Source: Pectinophora gossypiella (lineage: Eukaryota; Arthropoda; Insecta; Lepidoptera; Gelechiidae). Taken from it: a stretch of 64,000 nucleotides of DNA. Below are positions 1 through 10,000 of this stretch, piece after piece. The notes beneath the pieces are model-generated. The model worked only from the letters and a program-made list of their open reading frames with translations. It made no database searches and was not told where the DNA came from. The stretch covers positions 6,081,001 through 6,145,000 of the forward strand of contig NC_065425.1 in NCBI RefSeq assembly GCF_024362695.1. Reading direction: 5' to 3'. The number at the start of each line of letters is the position of its first letter. The stretch's first letter is position 1. A program made the translations under genes and the position numbers.

Positions 1-1590
1 TAAAAAATATTTTGTATAGCCATATAGCCTTATAAATAAAAAATGTATAATTTTTAATTTATGTAAAGGCATTCAAACATTTTTTTTCGCGGTTTCAGCC
101 AGTATCTACATTTGTATGTTTTTTATGTACAAAACGTGCCATAGTTGATATTCTAATAGAAAGGAGCAACTAAACACGCTTTTGTTTCTATTAGATGGTT
201 TTATAGCGCACGAACTGGCTCGTAAATAAACGATCTGTCAAACAATTTGTTGATTTCCGAACGTGACGATTGACGCACGCATCTGAGACACGCATGAAAG
301 TTTTCGTAAATTCTACTTGTTTTATTCAGTGCATTAGTGTAAAACACCTGACAATTTATAAACTGTTGCTATTATACGTTTGTTTATTAGTAATCTAGTT
401 TTGCTAAATATTGTTTTTGTGTAGAAAACGGATATAGTACGTGTGTTGTTCTCATTTTATTTTTGTGTCACATAAGTACAAAAGTAAAGTTGTGGAGTTG
501 AAAGTTTCAACAAGGCCGCGCTAAAACAGGTAAGGAATAAGGATAACGAGTTATTTTTTGTTTTATTTTAGTGACGAGTTTCGTTTTGGTGTCAGTTCAA
601 AGGTAGTTCCGCTTCATCGACTTGTAACGAAGTCTCGAGCCTCATACCTTGTTATAATTATTTTCAATAAACTTTATTGACACTTCCCTTATATAATATA
701 CTTAGCGAGCCTGTTTATGTTTCTGTGTAAGGTTCTTATGAAACAAACATCTATCATGGGTATACAGCATAATATTTAATTTCTCTTTGTGAGTTTTCTT
801 CAGCATAAGCAAGTGCAATTAAAACAAAAGTTAGCATTTAAATATTATGAGAATAAGTAACATACAAGTTTATGACTCATAGACCACCAGCATCTGTCAA
901 CATTTTTATATAATTTTTGTAAGGCTTCTGTTTATTGAATAGGTAGGTATCCTACTCCTTAAATTCAAAAATTCAAAATTCATAAATTAAAAAAAAACTC
1001 TGATAACTTTATCCAATAGTCAGAAAATAAAAAAAGAAGGTTAGTGAGGTGTGGGTCTTAGTACACCTTGCACACACCTTACCTCTGACTACCCCAATTG
1101 GGATATAGTTGTGAGTTTTTGTTATGTAATAGTCACAAAATAACTGCATACCTACTTTATTATCTAAATTGAAGGAAAACTACACTTTGGCATAGTGTTT
1201 GTTGACCCTACTAAATATTTACATGTTTTTGCATGTTCTATCCATATAATGATGGTAGACAGGCAAATCAAATAAGTTACTAAAAAATATTATATTCAGA
1301 TACCTACAATGAGCTTAATGATAAATTTGGATCATCAATTTACATCTCCACTTACTTTTAAAAATAAGAAAGTTAATTTTGTTGACAAGTAAGATACAGA
1401 TTAATAAAAAAAAACCCTGTTCCCAGTAGTTACTAAATACTAATTAGTACTTACCGAGTAGTCTTCCCGGTACTACTGTGTGTCTCTCATTTGTTTCCTA
1501 ACTGTTATTGTATGCAGATCAAAGAGTATATACCTGATAACATAAGTGCCACACAAACAAGTCGTGAAATGTAAATAAATAAATAAAGAT
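1..1590. other. AT-rich intergenic DNA, no gene recognised
   Basis: No coding region, RNA gene or clear transposon was recognised. A short stretch around 1045-1115, with a 'ctaccccaattgggatata' core, recurs near 11475-11510 in the opposite orientation and, more weakly, near 37610-37680, so it is a dispersed repeat fragment. Confidence 0.5.
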
Positions 1591-1708
1591 CAGGGGGGTT
1601 AAAATGGCCACATTAAAGCAATTCATCTAAGAAAGCAATATTGCTATCTGACATTTATTTGCAGTGCGCACTTACTTTAATATGCGCAAATATCCCCCCC
1701 CCCCCCCC
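1591..1708 (+). mobile_element. MITE-like repeat ending in a poly-C run (copy 1)
   Basis: The repeat begins with CAGGGGGGTTAAAATGGCC and ends in 15 consecutive C at 1694-1708, so its ends are rough G-run/C-run complements. The same body (aagcaattcatctaagaaa, then a cattgcgcac-like core) recurs at 30421-30690 and, truncated, at 32675-32745. It is non-coding. Confidence 0.55.
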
Positions 1709-2172
1709 TAAATAAATGAAAATTGTAAAATTTTTGGTTCTGTGTATTATTGTACATCATCATCATCAATTTAAGAGCCACACTCTTGTCGGTGAAGTAT
1801 TTTCCATGCTACTTTATTCTTGTACAATAAAATATAATTATCTATATTAACAAATAGCGATATAAGATTTTATACCAACATTTGAAAACACCTCAACAGC
1901 AACCTAAAACCTCTTTACTTATTTTTAACGAAGCTATCAATTTGCACAATGAAGCATAGAGCGGTATTATTGCAATTACCGTTGAACCTTCAAACAATAT
2001 TAGTTGCATCACATTCATATTCAATTTTCTCTGGCTAGTTCTCCCATGATGTGCTAAATGACCTCGTATTGTTTTAAATGCGTTACTTTTGTAACTCATT
2101 TTATATTCACTTTAAGTTTACTATGCAGTACTCTGCTGTAGTATTTACTAATACTGATACCTCTGGAACACC
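1709..2172. other. Intergenic DNA with a short LINE/SINE tail fragment
   Basis: A minus-strand fragment near 1755-1812 (catcatcatcaatttaagag, then gccac-ctcttgtcggtg) matches longer copies near 2905-3075 and 41787-41995. The rest was not recognised. Confidence 0.4.
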
Positions 2173-2390
2173 CCGGACTCTCGGCTCAGGCCGTCATCTG
2201 ACAAAATAATATTTGAAAGAACTAATCGATCCTAGAGGGTCGATAGCGATAGCGCTGAATGAGGGAAATCGTCCACCACGCCGGCGGAGTCAGTATCGGG
2301 GTTCTGAAGTGTTCGTTTTCGCGAGATTGGTCGCCTCTATGGCTAGAGTAATCGGGTCGTCGGGATCGTATATTACGTCCTTCGGGCGCC
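2173..2390 (+). repeat. Dispersed repeat R, truncated copy
   Basis: This stretch (ctcggctcaggccgtcatct through ggctagagtaatcgggtcgt) is about 80-90% like longer copies at 18263-18583 (plus) and 44895-45185 (minus). It is G+C-richer than its surroundings and gives an accidental open frame, but nothing resembles a protein domain. Its class (SINE or MITE) is unclear. Confidence 0.6.
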
Positions 2391-2742
2391 GATACTTTTC
2401 AGTACATACCGTCTATAAGCGGAATGTGTTCGGAAGCCGCGACTACGAGGGCATTTGGGTGGTGCGGAGCAGAATCGAAAAATACGTTTTGAAGCTAATT
2501 TAACCCATTGGGCAATGGTTGGGGGACCTAGGTCAATGTGCAGATTTTCGTTGCGAAGGAACCACGAGGCACCCGTGGCTTTTCGCATATATTTTTTATA
2601 ATTATTACTTTTTTTATATTTAATAGACACCAACCACACACACAATTACAGGCAACACAATATCTTCGTAAACATTAGCAACATTATCCCTACATTTATC
2701 TATCTATCCATACAAGTGAATAAGGTTACGGTATCCTCACAT

Positions 2743-3075
2743 CATCACTAATTTAAGAGCCATGCTCTTGTCGGTGTAGCATTCTCTTAACTCTCATATA
2801 TAGGCGCTTAGCGCCAAATTCATTATTTAAAATGACCATACAATCATGGAGAACAATAAGTACATGCTTTACCTATCATCATCATTTATTTATTTATTTA
2901 TTTACTAATCATCAATTTAAGAGCCACGCTCTTGTCGGTGCAGCATTTTCCATGCTACTTTTTTAAGGAAAAATAGGGCAGTGGTTTCCCTCTTGCCTTC
3001 CGCCCCGCAGTACTCGGTCTGACGCAAGTGGGATGGCGTCCAGAGTAGTCTATTTCAAAGACGCAGACGGTATCC
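2743..3075 (-). repeat. Two fragments of a retroposon 3' tail (family X)
   Basis: Fragments at about 2743-2800 and 2905-3075 share 'taagagccacgctcttgtcg' and 'gggcagtggtttccctcttg'. The same sequence lies at 41787-41995 (plus) and 60790-61060 (minus), where it ends in (atgatg)n, so it looks like the 3' end of a non-LTR element. A fragment of another repeat (about 2795-2880; longer copy near 12130-12420, opposite strand) lies between them. Confidence 0.5.
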
Positions 3076-4387
3076 TACTGGTATAAAATTACGGTAGGTA
3101 TCGATTTCTTATTGGTCTGTAAAATTGGTACAGCAATGTCATACTCACGGAATAGAGAAAGAGGTTGGAAGGGACCAGTGAGCGCGAAACGCGCGCCATG
3201 TATGAGCAAATAGTTCATACTTCAACTTTGCACTCCACTCGTCCGCAAACTACGACAAACGGAGCTCCGCGATAGTATATTAAAAGATCGCCTTGTGCAT
3301 TATAACCTAATATCTAATATCGTTTATCATGGAAGCAGATCCCTCCTTATCACAGGAAAGCTAAAAACCTTTGTATGATCGGCTATTTATCAAAAAATAC
3401 TTTTTATTTATTTATTCAAAAGGCGAAGAGAAGTGTGTCAGGATCGAAGCAAATGGAATTCTATAGTCTCTGCTTACCCCGGTGGGAAATAGGCGTGAGT
3501 TTATGTATGTATGTATGTCAAAAGGCGGGAAAAACGTACATGACAGTATATTCTATCTATTTATTAATTGGCGGCACAGTGTTGCCCTATTATACCGGGT
3601 GTTATAACACCCTGTATTTCAGACTATACAACACTTCGATCGTCTAGGGCTCTCTTTCGAGGTTTTTCTTGCAGCTTCTTTTCCCCGGCTATACAGGTTG
3701 TGAGAAGCTGCAGTAGTTTTAAGCGGATGAGACGTTCGTTATGTAAAAAAATACGACCCAAAATGCAACCATACCACCTACCGAATAAAAAGATATTTAT
3801 GAATTTTTCTTTTGTATGCAGTATCTCATGAAAAGTAATAATAAAATAGCAGTCTGTCATATAAAATATACATTGCCGGTAAAGTGACTATGGAAATTGA
3901 GAAGTAGTAGAGCTATCGTAGTTATCTGTTTGCAAGAAGTAGTAGGTAGTAAAAGAGAGCGGGGTTGAACCGACCACAGCGGTTCTCATATAAAATGTGC
4001 GTTACCGCCTTTCCACCCTTTTTCTTCTATTCCGTGGTCATACCGGTTTGATAACGGTAACGACACTTTACCCGTTTGTATATCTTAATCCTTTCAAGCA
4101 TATCTACAAGTCCCTTGCTATTTCTCGCGAGTGACTACCTTTCGAGCTATCGTAGTACCACAGGCGCGTGATGAAAACAACCTGCCTTTTGTTTGAAGAC
4201 GCAATTATCTCAGCCACCCGAGCTGGAAAGTTGCATGTTTCCACACGAAACTTAGCACTGATCGTTTGCCTATCTCTCGTTAATATGTCGGCCATTTTAG
4301 AATTTGTAAAGGTGCGTCAATACATAGTCTTTAGGAAAACATTTCTTAAAACTGTGTTCAGTGTTCACATTATGTATTACTGTAGCT
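3076..4387. other. Intergenic; RTE-like 3' end at 3421-3519 and possible weak inverted ends
   Basis: 3421-3519 (plus) is the 3' end of an RTE-like LINE family: coding remnant, then 'ggtgggaaataggcgtgag', then an ATGT-rich tail. Other copies are at 29482-29540, 37700-37880, 46447-46650, 53111-53400 and 56362-56620. A perfect short palindrome (ggtgttataacacc) lies near 3599-3612. Imperfect inverted sequences around an 'acggaatag' core at about 3145-3181 and 4008-4046 may bound an old transposon. No gene was recognised. Confidence 0.45.
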
Positions 4388-4523
4388 TAGGGTGGTATTA
4401 ATAAACTAATCTCAGCTGAGACTGCCCTCAAGATCATGCTCAAGTCCCTGTTTTTAATAAGAACTATCACATTGACATGGTCTTGATTTCAAATTTGAGA
4501 TTAGTTTATTAATAACCACCCTA
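4388..4523. mobile_element. Short TIR element (MITE), 136 bp
   Basis: Its ends are long inverted repeats: TAGGGTGGTATTAATAAACT at the left and its near-complement, ending AATAACCACCCTA, at the right. The centre is unrelated. The terminal TA on each side would fit a TA target site as used by Tc1/mariner elements. It has no coding capacity. Confidence 0.65.
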
Positions 4524-4539
4524 TGTATCATTCCACATT

Positions 4540-4594
4540 CTCGAGAAATGCGTTTAGGAGGTAGATATTATATGACCTAACCTGTATTAGACGG
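4540..4594 (+). mobile_element. SINE-D fragment, left part, split by the BEL element
   Basis: The sequence 'cgagaaatgcgtttaggagg ... gacctaacctgtattag' matches the body of the tRNA-headed SINE-D (full copies near 33316-33640 and 32770-33112). It stops at 4594 and resumes at 11368, showing that the LTR retrotransposon inserted into it. Confidence 0.75.
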
Positions 4595-5026
4595 TGTGCA
4601 CGCAAACTATACTCATGGCTGAAATTTGAATCTGCCGCCTCGACTTACGCGAGCCGCGGCATTCCACGCTATTGGTCGAAACCAATATGGCGTCACTCTG
4701 TTCGCGCCGACCACGGGGTTCACCACGGATAATTTGTTTGCTGTGAATTTATTGTGAAGAAACTGTTTAATCTATCGGAAATTGTGTTATTAATGTTGGA
4801 CAATACCTAATTCAACTCAGCTGAGTGTTAAGTTGGTGAATACAACAAGGAACTGTCGGCGGTATAGGTATCTCGGTCCCGTGGTTTGGAGCCCGGCGCA
4901 GCAGCAGTCAGGTTGGTGGCCAATCTTATTTCATGCTGTGATTATGTATAGATTTGTGTTGCACTGACCACCTTACCAGCCATGGATTTAGTCTCTAGCT
5001 CTGGTTATCGAAGGAATTAACGAACA
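4595..5026 (+). repeat. 5' LTR of the BEL/Pao element
   Basis: The repeat is 432 bp, TGT...ACA, and matches 10936-11367 base for base on reading. It should hold the promoter and the start of the genomic RNA; no unambiguous TATA box was picked out. A palindromic 'aactcagctgagt' lies inside it. Confidence 0.93.
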
Positions 5027-5031
5027 TATTT

Positions 5032-5049
5032 TGGTCCTTTGTCGCTCGG
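5032..5049 (+). other. Candidate primer-binding site
   Basis: TGGTCCTTTGTCGCTCGG begins 5 nt after the 5' LTR. TGG complements the CCA end of a tRNA, as expected for reverse-transcription priming. The tRNA species was not identified. Confidence 0.55.
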
Positions 5050-5108
5050 ATGGTAGGTCACGTAACATTCGGTCGGTCGGTTTTATTTATCGGTATTTAC
5101 CTATTAAA

Positions 5109-5552
5109 AACAGTTTTCTTAGTGTTTTTTCGGTTAAAATACTAATATTTCGGGTTTAATTTAGCTTATTTTGGTTGTACTTATAGGTACATATACGTAT
5201 TTACGGCGTATTTCGGTTTTTTCGGTTTCGGTCACTGACCTCTGCTCGGTTTCGGTTCTAAACAGTTTTCTCGGTGTTATTTCGGTTAAAATAACAATAT
5301 TTCGGGTTTATTTTATCTTATTTCGGTTGTACTTATAGGTGCAGATTTGTATTTTCGGTGTACTTCGGTTTTTTCGGTTTCGGTCACTGACCTCTGCTCG
5401 GTTTCGGTTCTAAACAATTTTCTCGGTGTTATTTCGGTTAAAATAACAATATTTCGGATTTATTTTATCTTATTTCGGTTGTACTTATAGGTACAGATTT
5501 GTATTTTCGGCGTATTTCGGTTTTTTTCGGTTGTGTCGCGCCACTTTCTATT
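5109..5552 (+). repeat. 152-bp tandem repeat in the BEL leader, about 2.9 copies
   Basis: Units start at 5109, 5261 and 5413, an exact 152-bp step; the third is cut short near 5552. Each unit contains 'ttttcggtttcggtcactga', a run of TTTCGG words and 'ttgtacttataggt'. The array fills most of the untranslated leader between the primer site and gag, where packaging signals usually lie in retroelements. The first unit is the most diverged. Confidence 0.85.
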
Positions 5553-5599
5553 TTTGTGTAGGTACCTATTTCGTTGTTGAATAAAATAGGTAATTCAAC

Positions 5600-6976
5600 A
5601 TGGCGAAAAAGTTTGAAGTAAAATTCAAAATAGAATGCGATTGGTTTTTAAATACAATTGATATGATTGATTCATCGGAGTTTAGCTCAAGTGTAAAATT
5701 AGCGCGGTTACGGAAGTTAACCTCTCATTTTGATAACTTAACGGAGGCCTATGAATGTTTATTGGAGGTTGTAACCGATTCGGAAGTAGTTGCAAAGTAT
5801 GACGAACAATATAAATGCGCAACTTTACAATATGACAAGTTGGAAGCCAAGGCGATGGAGCATCCACACTCACAGGGTACTTACATACCTACCACTAGTG
5901 CGCCGTTTGCTCGCCTACCGCAAATTAATTTGCAAACGTTTGATGGTGACTTATTTACATGGTGCAGTTTTATAAGTTTGTATAATTCGCTAGTGTCGTC
6001 TCGTACAGACATTTCAAAAACCGAGAAGTTTCATTACCTGTTCTCTCATTTGCAAAAGGAACCAAGGTCAATGTTACAACACTTGCCTATGGTGGATTCA
6101 TCTCTTGATACGGCTTTGGAGCTTCTGAAAGCACGGTATGACAACAAACGCTTGCTCGCGGACACGCATATATCGCGTATTTTGAATATTCCGGTATTGA
6201 AAAAGGTTAATACGTTGCGTACGAGTATTTTGAACCCGTTACTGGAGTCAACTCGGGCTTTGAAAGGATTAGGTCTACCTGTGGACAGCTGGTGTTATAT
6301 GCTTGTGCATATCAGTTTGTCTAAATTACCTATTGACATTAGGACTCGGTTCGAACAAAAGTACGGCGGATTAAGGTGTGATTTACCAACATTTGAAAAT
6401 TTAACGACATTTTTACAAAATGAGTGTAGTTTGCTTGAAACAACGACTACAGGTTGCATTAATTCTGAGGTTCCCAAAACAAAAAATATTAATTCGGTTT
6501 CGGTAGCTCCGTACAGCACGGACGCTAAACATAGGTGCGCGTTTTGCTCAATCGCGGGTCATGATATTGACATTTGTTATAAATTTAAAAACGGCTCTTC
6601 TGGTGAGCGTAGAATGTGGATACGCAATAATGGGCTTTGCTTCAAATGCTTCGGCCAACACTCGGCGTCTTCTTGTAACCGTCATGTTCCTTGCGGTCGG
6701 TGTGGTAACCTCGGTCACCATACATTAATATGTACGTTAGATATGCAGCCTAGTGCTCGGACGGCAAAAGGTGCACACGTTCAAAATAATAATTCATATA
6801 ATAAAACCTTTAATCAGAGCACCCGTAACGAGCGTATGGTGCATACTGTGATGTCTGGCCACCCCGGTCAGGCGCACGACGTGAGGCCGGGCGGTTTCGC
6901 TTGTTGTTCGGGCGCGGATAGCGCGGCAGTTGTCGGTCACGCGCTGCCGTCGGGTTATTCTGTTCAATCGGAATAG
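5600..6976 (+). CDS. gag: Gag polyprotein of the BEL/Pao element
   Basis: This 458-residue structural protein would form the cytoplasmic virus-like particle and bind the element's RNA. A central part around residues 105-260 (RLPQINLQTFDGDLFTWCSF and following) resembles the DUF1759 region found in Pao-type Gag proteins. The C-terminal third carries three zinc-knuckle-like motifs: CAFCSIAGHDIDIC (CX2CX4HX4C), CFKCFGQHSASSC (spacing CX3H) and CGRCGNLGHHTLIC (CX2CX4HX4C). The ATG at 5600 follows the leader repeats and no earlier in-frame ATG is supported. The frame ends at UAG 6974-6976, which is in frame with pol and followed by CAA UUA, so it may be a leaky stop. The protein family is clear; the exact start is likely. 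Confidence 0.9.
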   Translation: MAKKFEVKFKIECDWFLNTIDMIDSSEFSSSVKLARLRKLTSHFDNLTEAYECLLEVVTDSEVVAKYDEQYKCATLQYDKLEAKAMEHPHSQGTYIPTTSAPFARLPQINLQTFDGDLFTWCSFISLYNSLVSSRTDISKTEKFHYLFSHLQKEPRSMLQHLPMVDSSLDTALELLKARYDNKRLLADTHISRILNIPVLKKVNTLRTSILNPLLESTRALKGLGLPVDSWCYMLVHISLSKLPIDIRTRFEQKYGGLRCDLPTFENLTTFLQNECSLLETTTTGCINSEVPKTKNINSVSVAPYSTDAKHRCAFCSIAGHDIDICYKFKNGSSGERRMWIRNNGLCFKCFGQHSASSCNRHVPCGRCGNLGHHTLICTLDMQPSARTAKGAHVQNNNSYNKTFNQSTRNERMVHTVMSGHPGQAHDVRPGGFACCSGADSAAVVGHALPSGYSVQSE

Positions 6977-6982
6977 CAATTA
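6974..6982 (+). promoter_or_regulatory. Candidate stop-codon readthrough signal between gag and pol
   Basis: The sequence GAA UAG CAA UUA lies at the gag end. UAG followed by CAR-YYA is the type I readthrough context first described in tobacco mosaic virus, and the preceding AA also matches. Gag and pol are in the same frame with no other stop between them (codons 6977-7003 are open). Confidence 0.7.
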
Positions 6983-7003
6983 GCGCAGAGTAATGTTTCT
7001 TCT

Positions 7004-10000
7004 ATGCCTACTTTACAAGATAATGTTATTTTACCTACAGTTATTGTTAATGTTTTATCGGGTAATGGGGAGCTTGTTAAGGCAAGGGCATTATTAGATT
7101 TCGGTTCACAGGTTTCGGTTGTTCGTAGCGATTTTGTTAATTCACTCGGTTTGAAAAAACATTACTCTGTGACTCCTTTGTTGGGTGTAGGTGGCACTCA
7201 CGCTTCGAATAGTAATTATATTGTTACTATTAATTTTCGGTCGGAAAGAAATAATATTTTTCTATCGGTTAATGCGGTTGTTTTGAAAACTCCTACCACT
7301 TATGTGGCTAGTCGGCTCGGTATTTCGGATAATTTACGTATTTCGGATGATGGTTTCGGACATTTATCGAAGGTCGATATTATTTTCGGTTGTGATATTC
7401 TCGGTGAAATTGTAGAAGGGAATAAGGTCACTTTACGGCCGGGTGGACCTTATGCCATTGATACAATATTTGATTTTGCTATTTTCGGGCCATTACGGGG
7501 CAATTATAATAATAATAATGTTGTTTGTCGGAATCGGAATATTGATGTTTTTTCGGGTGTCTCATTGGTGGACGCGGTTGAGCGGTTCTGGAAGTCGGAG
7601 GAGCCGCCCAGGGTTAAAATTAGGGATCCTTGCGATGTTGATTGTGAGCGGTTATTTTCGGGTTCGGTTATTCGGTGTTCGGATGGTAAATATATGGTTC
7701 GGTTGCCATTGATACCTAATCACGCGGAGTTGGGTGATTCCGCGCAGGTTGCTATTCGGCGGTTTATGGCTTTGGAAAGGCGAATGCGGGTTCAGCCTAA
7801 GTTCAAAAAAAAATATGTTCAATTTATTCGGGAATATATTCATTTAAAACATATGCAACTTTCGGAGTTTGATATTAATTCGGAACAGGAACATTACTTT
7901 TTAGCGCACCATGGTGTTTTTAAAACGTCTGGTGACACGGATAAGATTCGGGTTGTTTTCGACGGTAGTGTTAAGACAACTACTGGGGTTAGTCTTAACG
8001 ATTGTTTGTATTCGGGAGAAAGGTTACAAAATGATATAACTAAAATTATTTTAAATTTCCGTTTACCTCGGGTGGTGTTTACCACTGATGTAAAGATGAT
8101 GTTTCGGATGACCTGGATCCATCCCCAGGATCGTAGGTATCAATTGATTTTATGGCGGGAAAGTCCAGCTGATCCCATTCAGATTTTTGAACTTACTACA
8201 AATACTTACGGTCTTAAGTCGAGTCCTTTTGTAGCGATACGTTGCTTGCACCAGTTGGCTGCTGATGAGCAGGAACTTTTTCCCAGGGCTGCGAAGTTAC
8301 TGATAAATAATTCTTATGTTGATGATCTTAATGGAGGCGCAGACACAGTTGAGGAAGCACAGGAAATTAGAGACGAGTTGATACAGCTGATGAAGACGGC
8401 AGGTTATGAGCTGCGAAAGTGGTCGTCGAATGAACCTCGGCTCCTCGCTGATTTTCCTGAGGATTTCTGCGAGACACCTCGTTGTTTTGAGGATAAAGAC
8501 ACTTTCGGTTTTATTAAGGTCTTAGGAATTCAGTGGAACCCTTCATCGGATGCGTTTACGTACAGGGTAAATAATTTACCTTCGGAGCAGTCGCCAGTTA
8601 CTCGGCGCAGTATACTTTCTTCCTTGGCTAGACTTTTTGATCCGTTGGGATGGATATGTCCGGTGGTTTTTCGAGCCAAACTGTTATTACAAGAGCTGCT
8701 CAGTGACGGAGCTAAGAGTGTGGAGTGGGACGCTCCAGCCCCTGAACACTTGGTTAAGAAGTGGAATGATCTTGTTTCGGATCTACCGAATTTACAGAGA
8801 ATTTCAATTCCACGGTGCTTGAAGTCTGCTAATGACGTCAGTTATTCTTTACACGGGTTTTGCGATGGGTCGTCGTTGGGATACGCGGCTGCAGTTTACT
8901 TACGGTCGGAGAATATTCACGGAGAAGTTTCGGTTCGGTTAGTGATAGCTAAGTCTCGGGTTGCCCCCCTAAAAAGCAAAATGACTATACCACAGTTAGA
9001 ACTCAGTGGCGCAGTACTTCTTGTTTCTCTCCTACATCACGTTTTCTCTGCGTTGAGCGAGCTTTCTATTGAATTTTCGGAAGTTATTGGTTGGTGTGAT
9101 AGTACCATCGTGTTGGCGTGGTTAAAGACACCCCCACACAAATTAGAAGTTTTTCAAGGCAACAGAGTTTCTCAGATTAACAATGCCAACTTACCAATTC
9201 AGTGGAGACATGTTTCAAGTGGGTTGAACTGTGCAGATATTGGATCTAGGGGAGCCTCCGCGGCTCAACTTGTGGAGCACCCTCTATGGTGGGGTTCGGA
9301 GTGGCTTTGTCAACCACGTGAGCTTTGGCCTAGTGATAAGACTGAAGTTCCTATGGATTTACCTGGACTACGTGCGAAACACGTTACCAATATCGTTGTC
9401 GGTAATGAAACTTTAGATTTGTTATTCGGTCGGTATAGCTCGTTCGACAAGTTAGTTAATGTCACGGCATATGTTTTTCGGTTTATTAAGAATTGTCGAC
9501 AAAGGTGTCGTCGTAATTTCGGTAAAAATATTTCGGTTTCGGAACGTCGTAGTGCGTTAAATTATTTAATTCGGTCGGTTCAGGATTCAGATTTTAATGA
9601 ACATATTTCGGCATTAAGGTTGGGAAAACCTATACGAGATTCTTTAAGGAAATTAAACTTGTTTTTGGATAGTGACGGAGTGATTCGTGTTGGAGGGCGT
9701 ATTCGACATTCGGGTTTACCCTATTCAGCTCGTCATCCTATTTTACTTTCAAGTAAACATAGATTTACTTTACTTTTGGTGGAATATTACCACAAAACTT
9801 ATTGTCACGTCGGTTCCAATGCGTTATCGGCTATTTTATCTCGGACTTACTGGATACTTTCTGTCCGTCGGTTGACACGGACTGTCACGTTTCGGTGTGT
9901 GCAATGCTTTAAGGCTAAGCCTCGTTTAGACCAGCCTTTCATGGCGGACTTGCCTCCTGATCGTGTTAGGTGTTCTCGTGCATTTGAAGGTGTCGGTACT

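Noticed and set aside
2213..2503. 96-codon basic open frame
   Set aside because: It lies largely on dispersed repeat R, whose other copies are broken in this frame.
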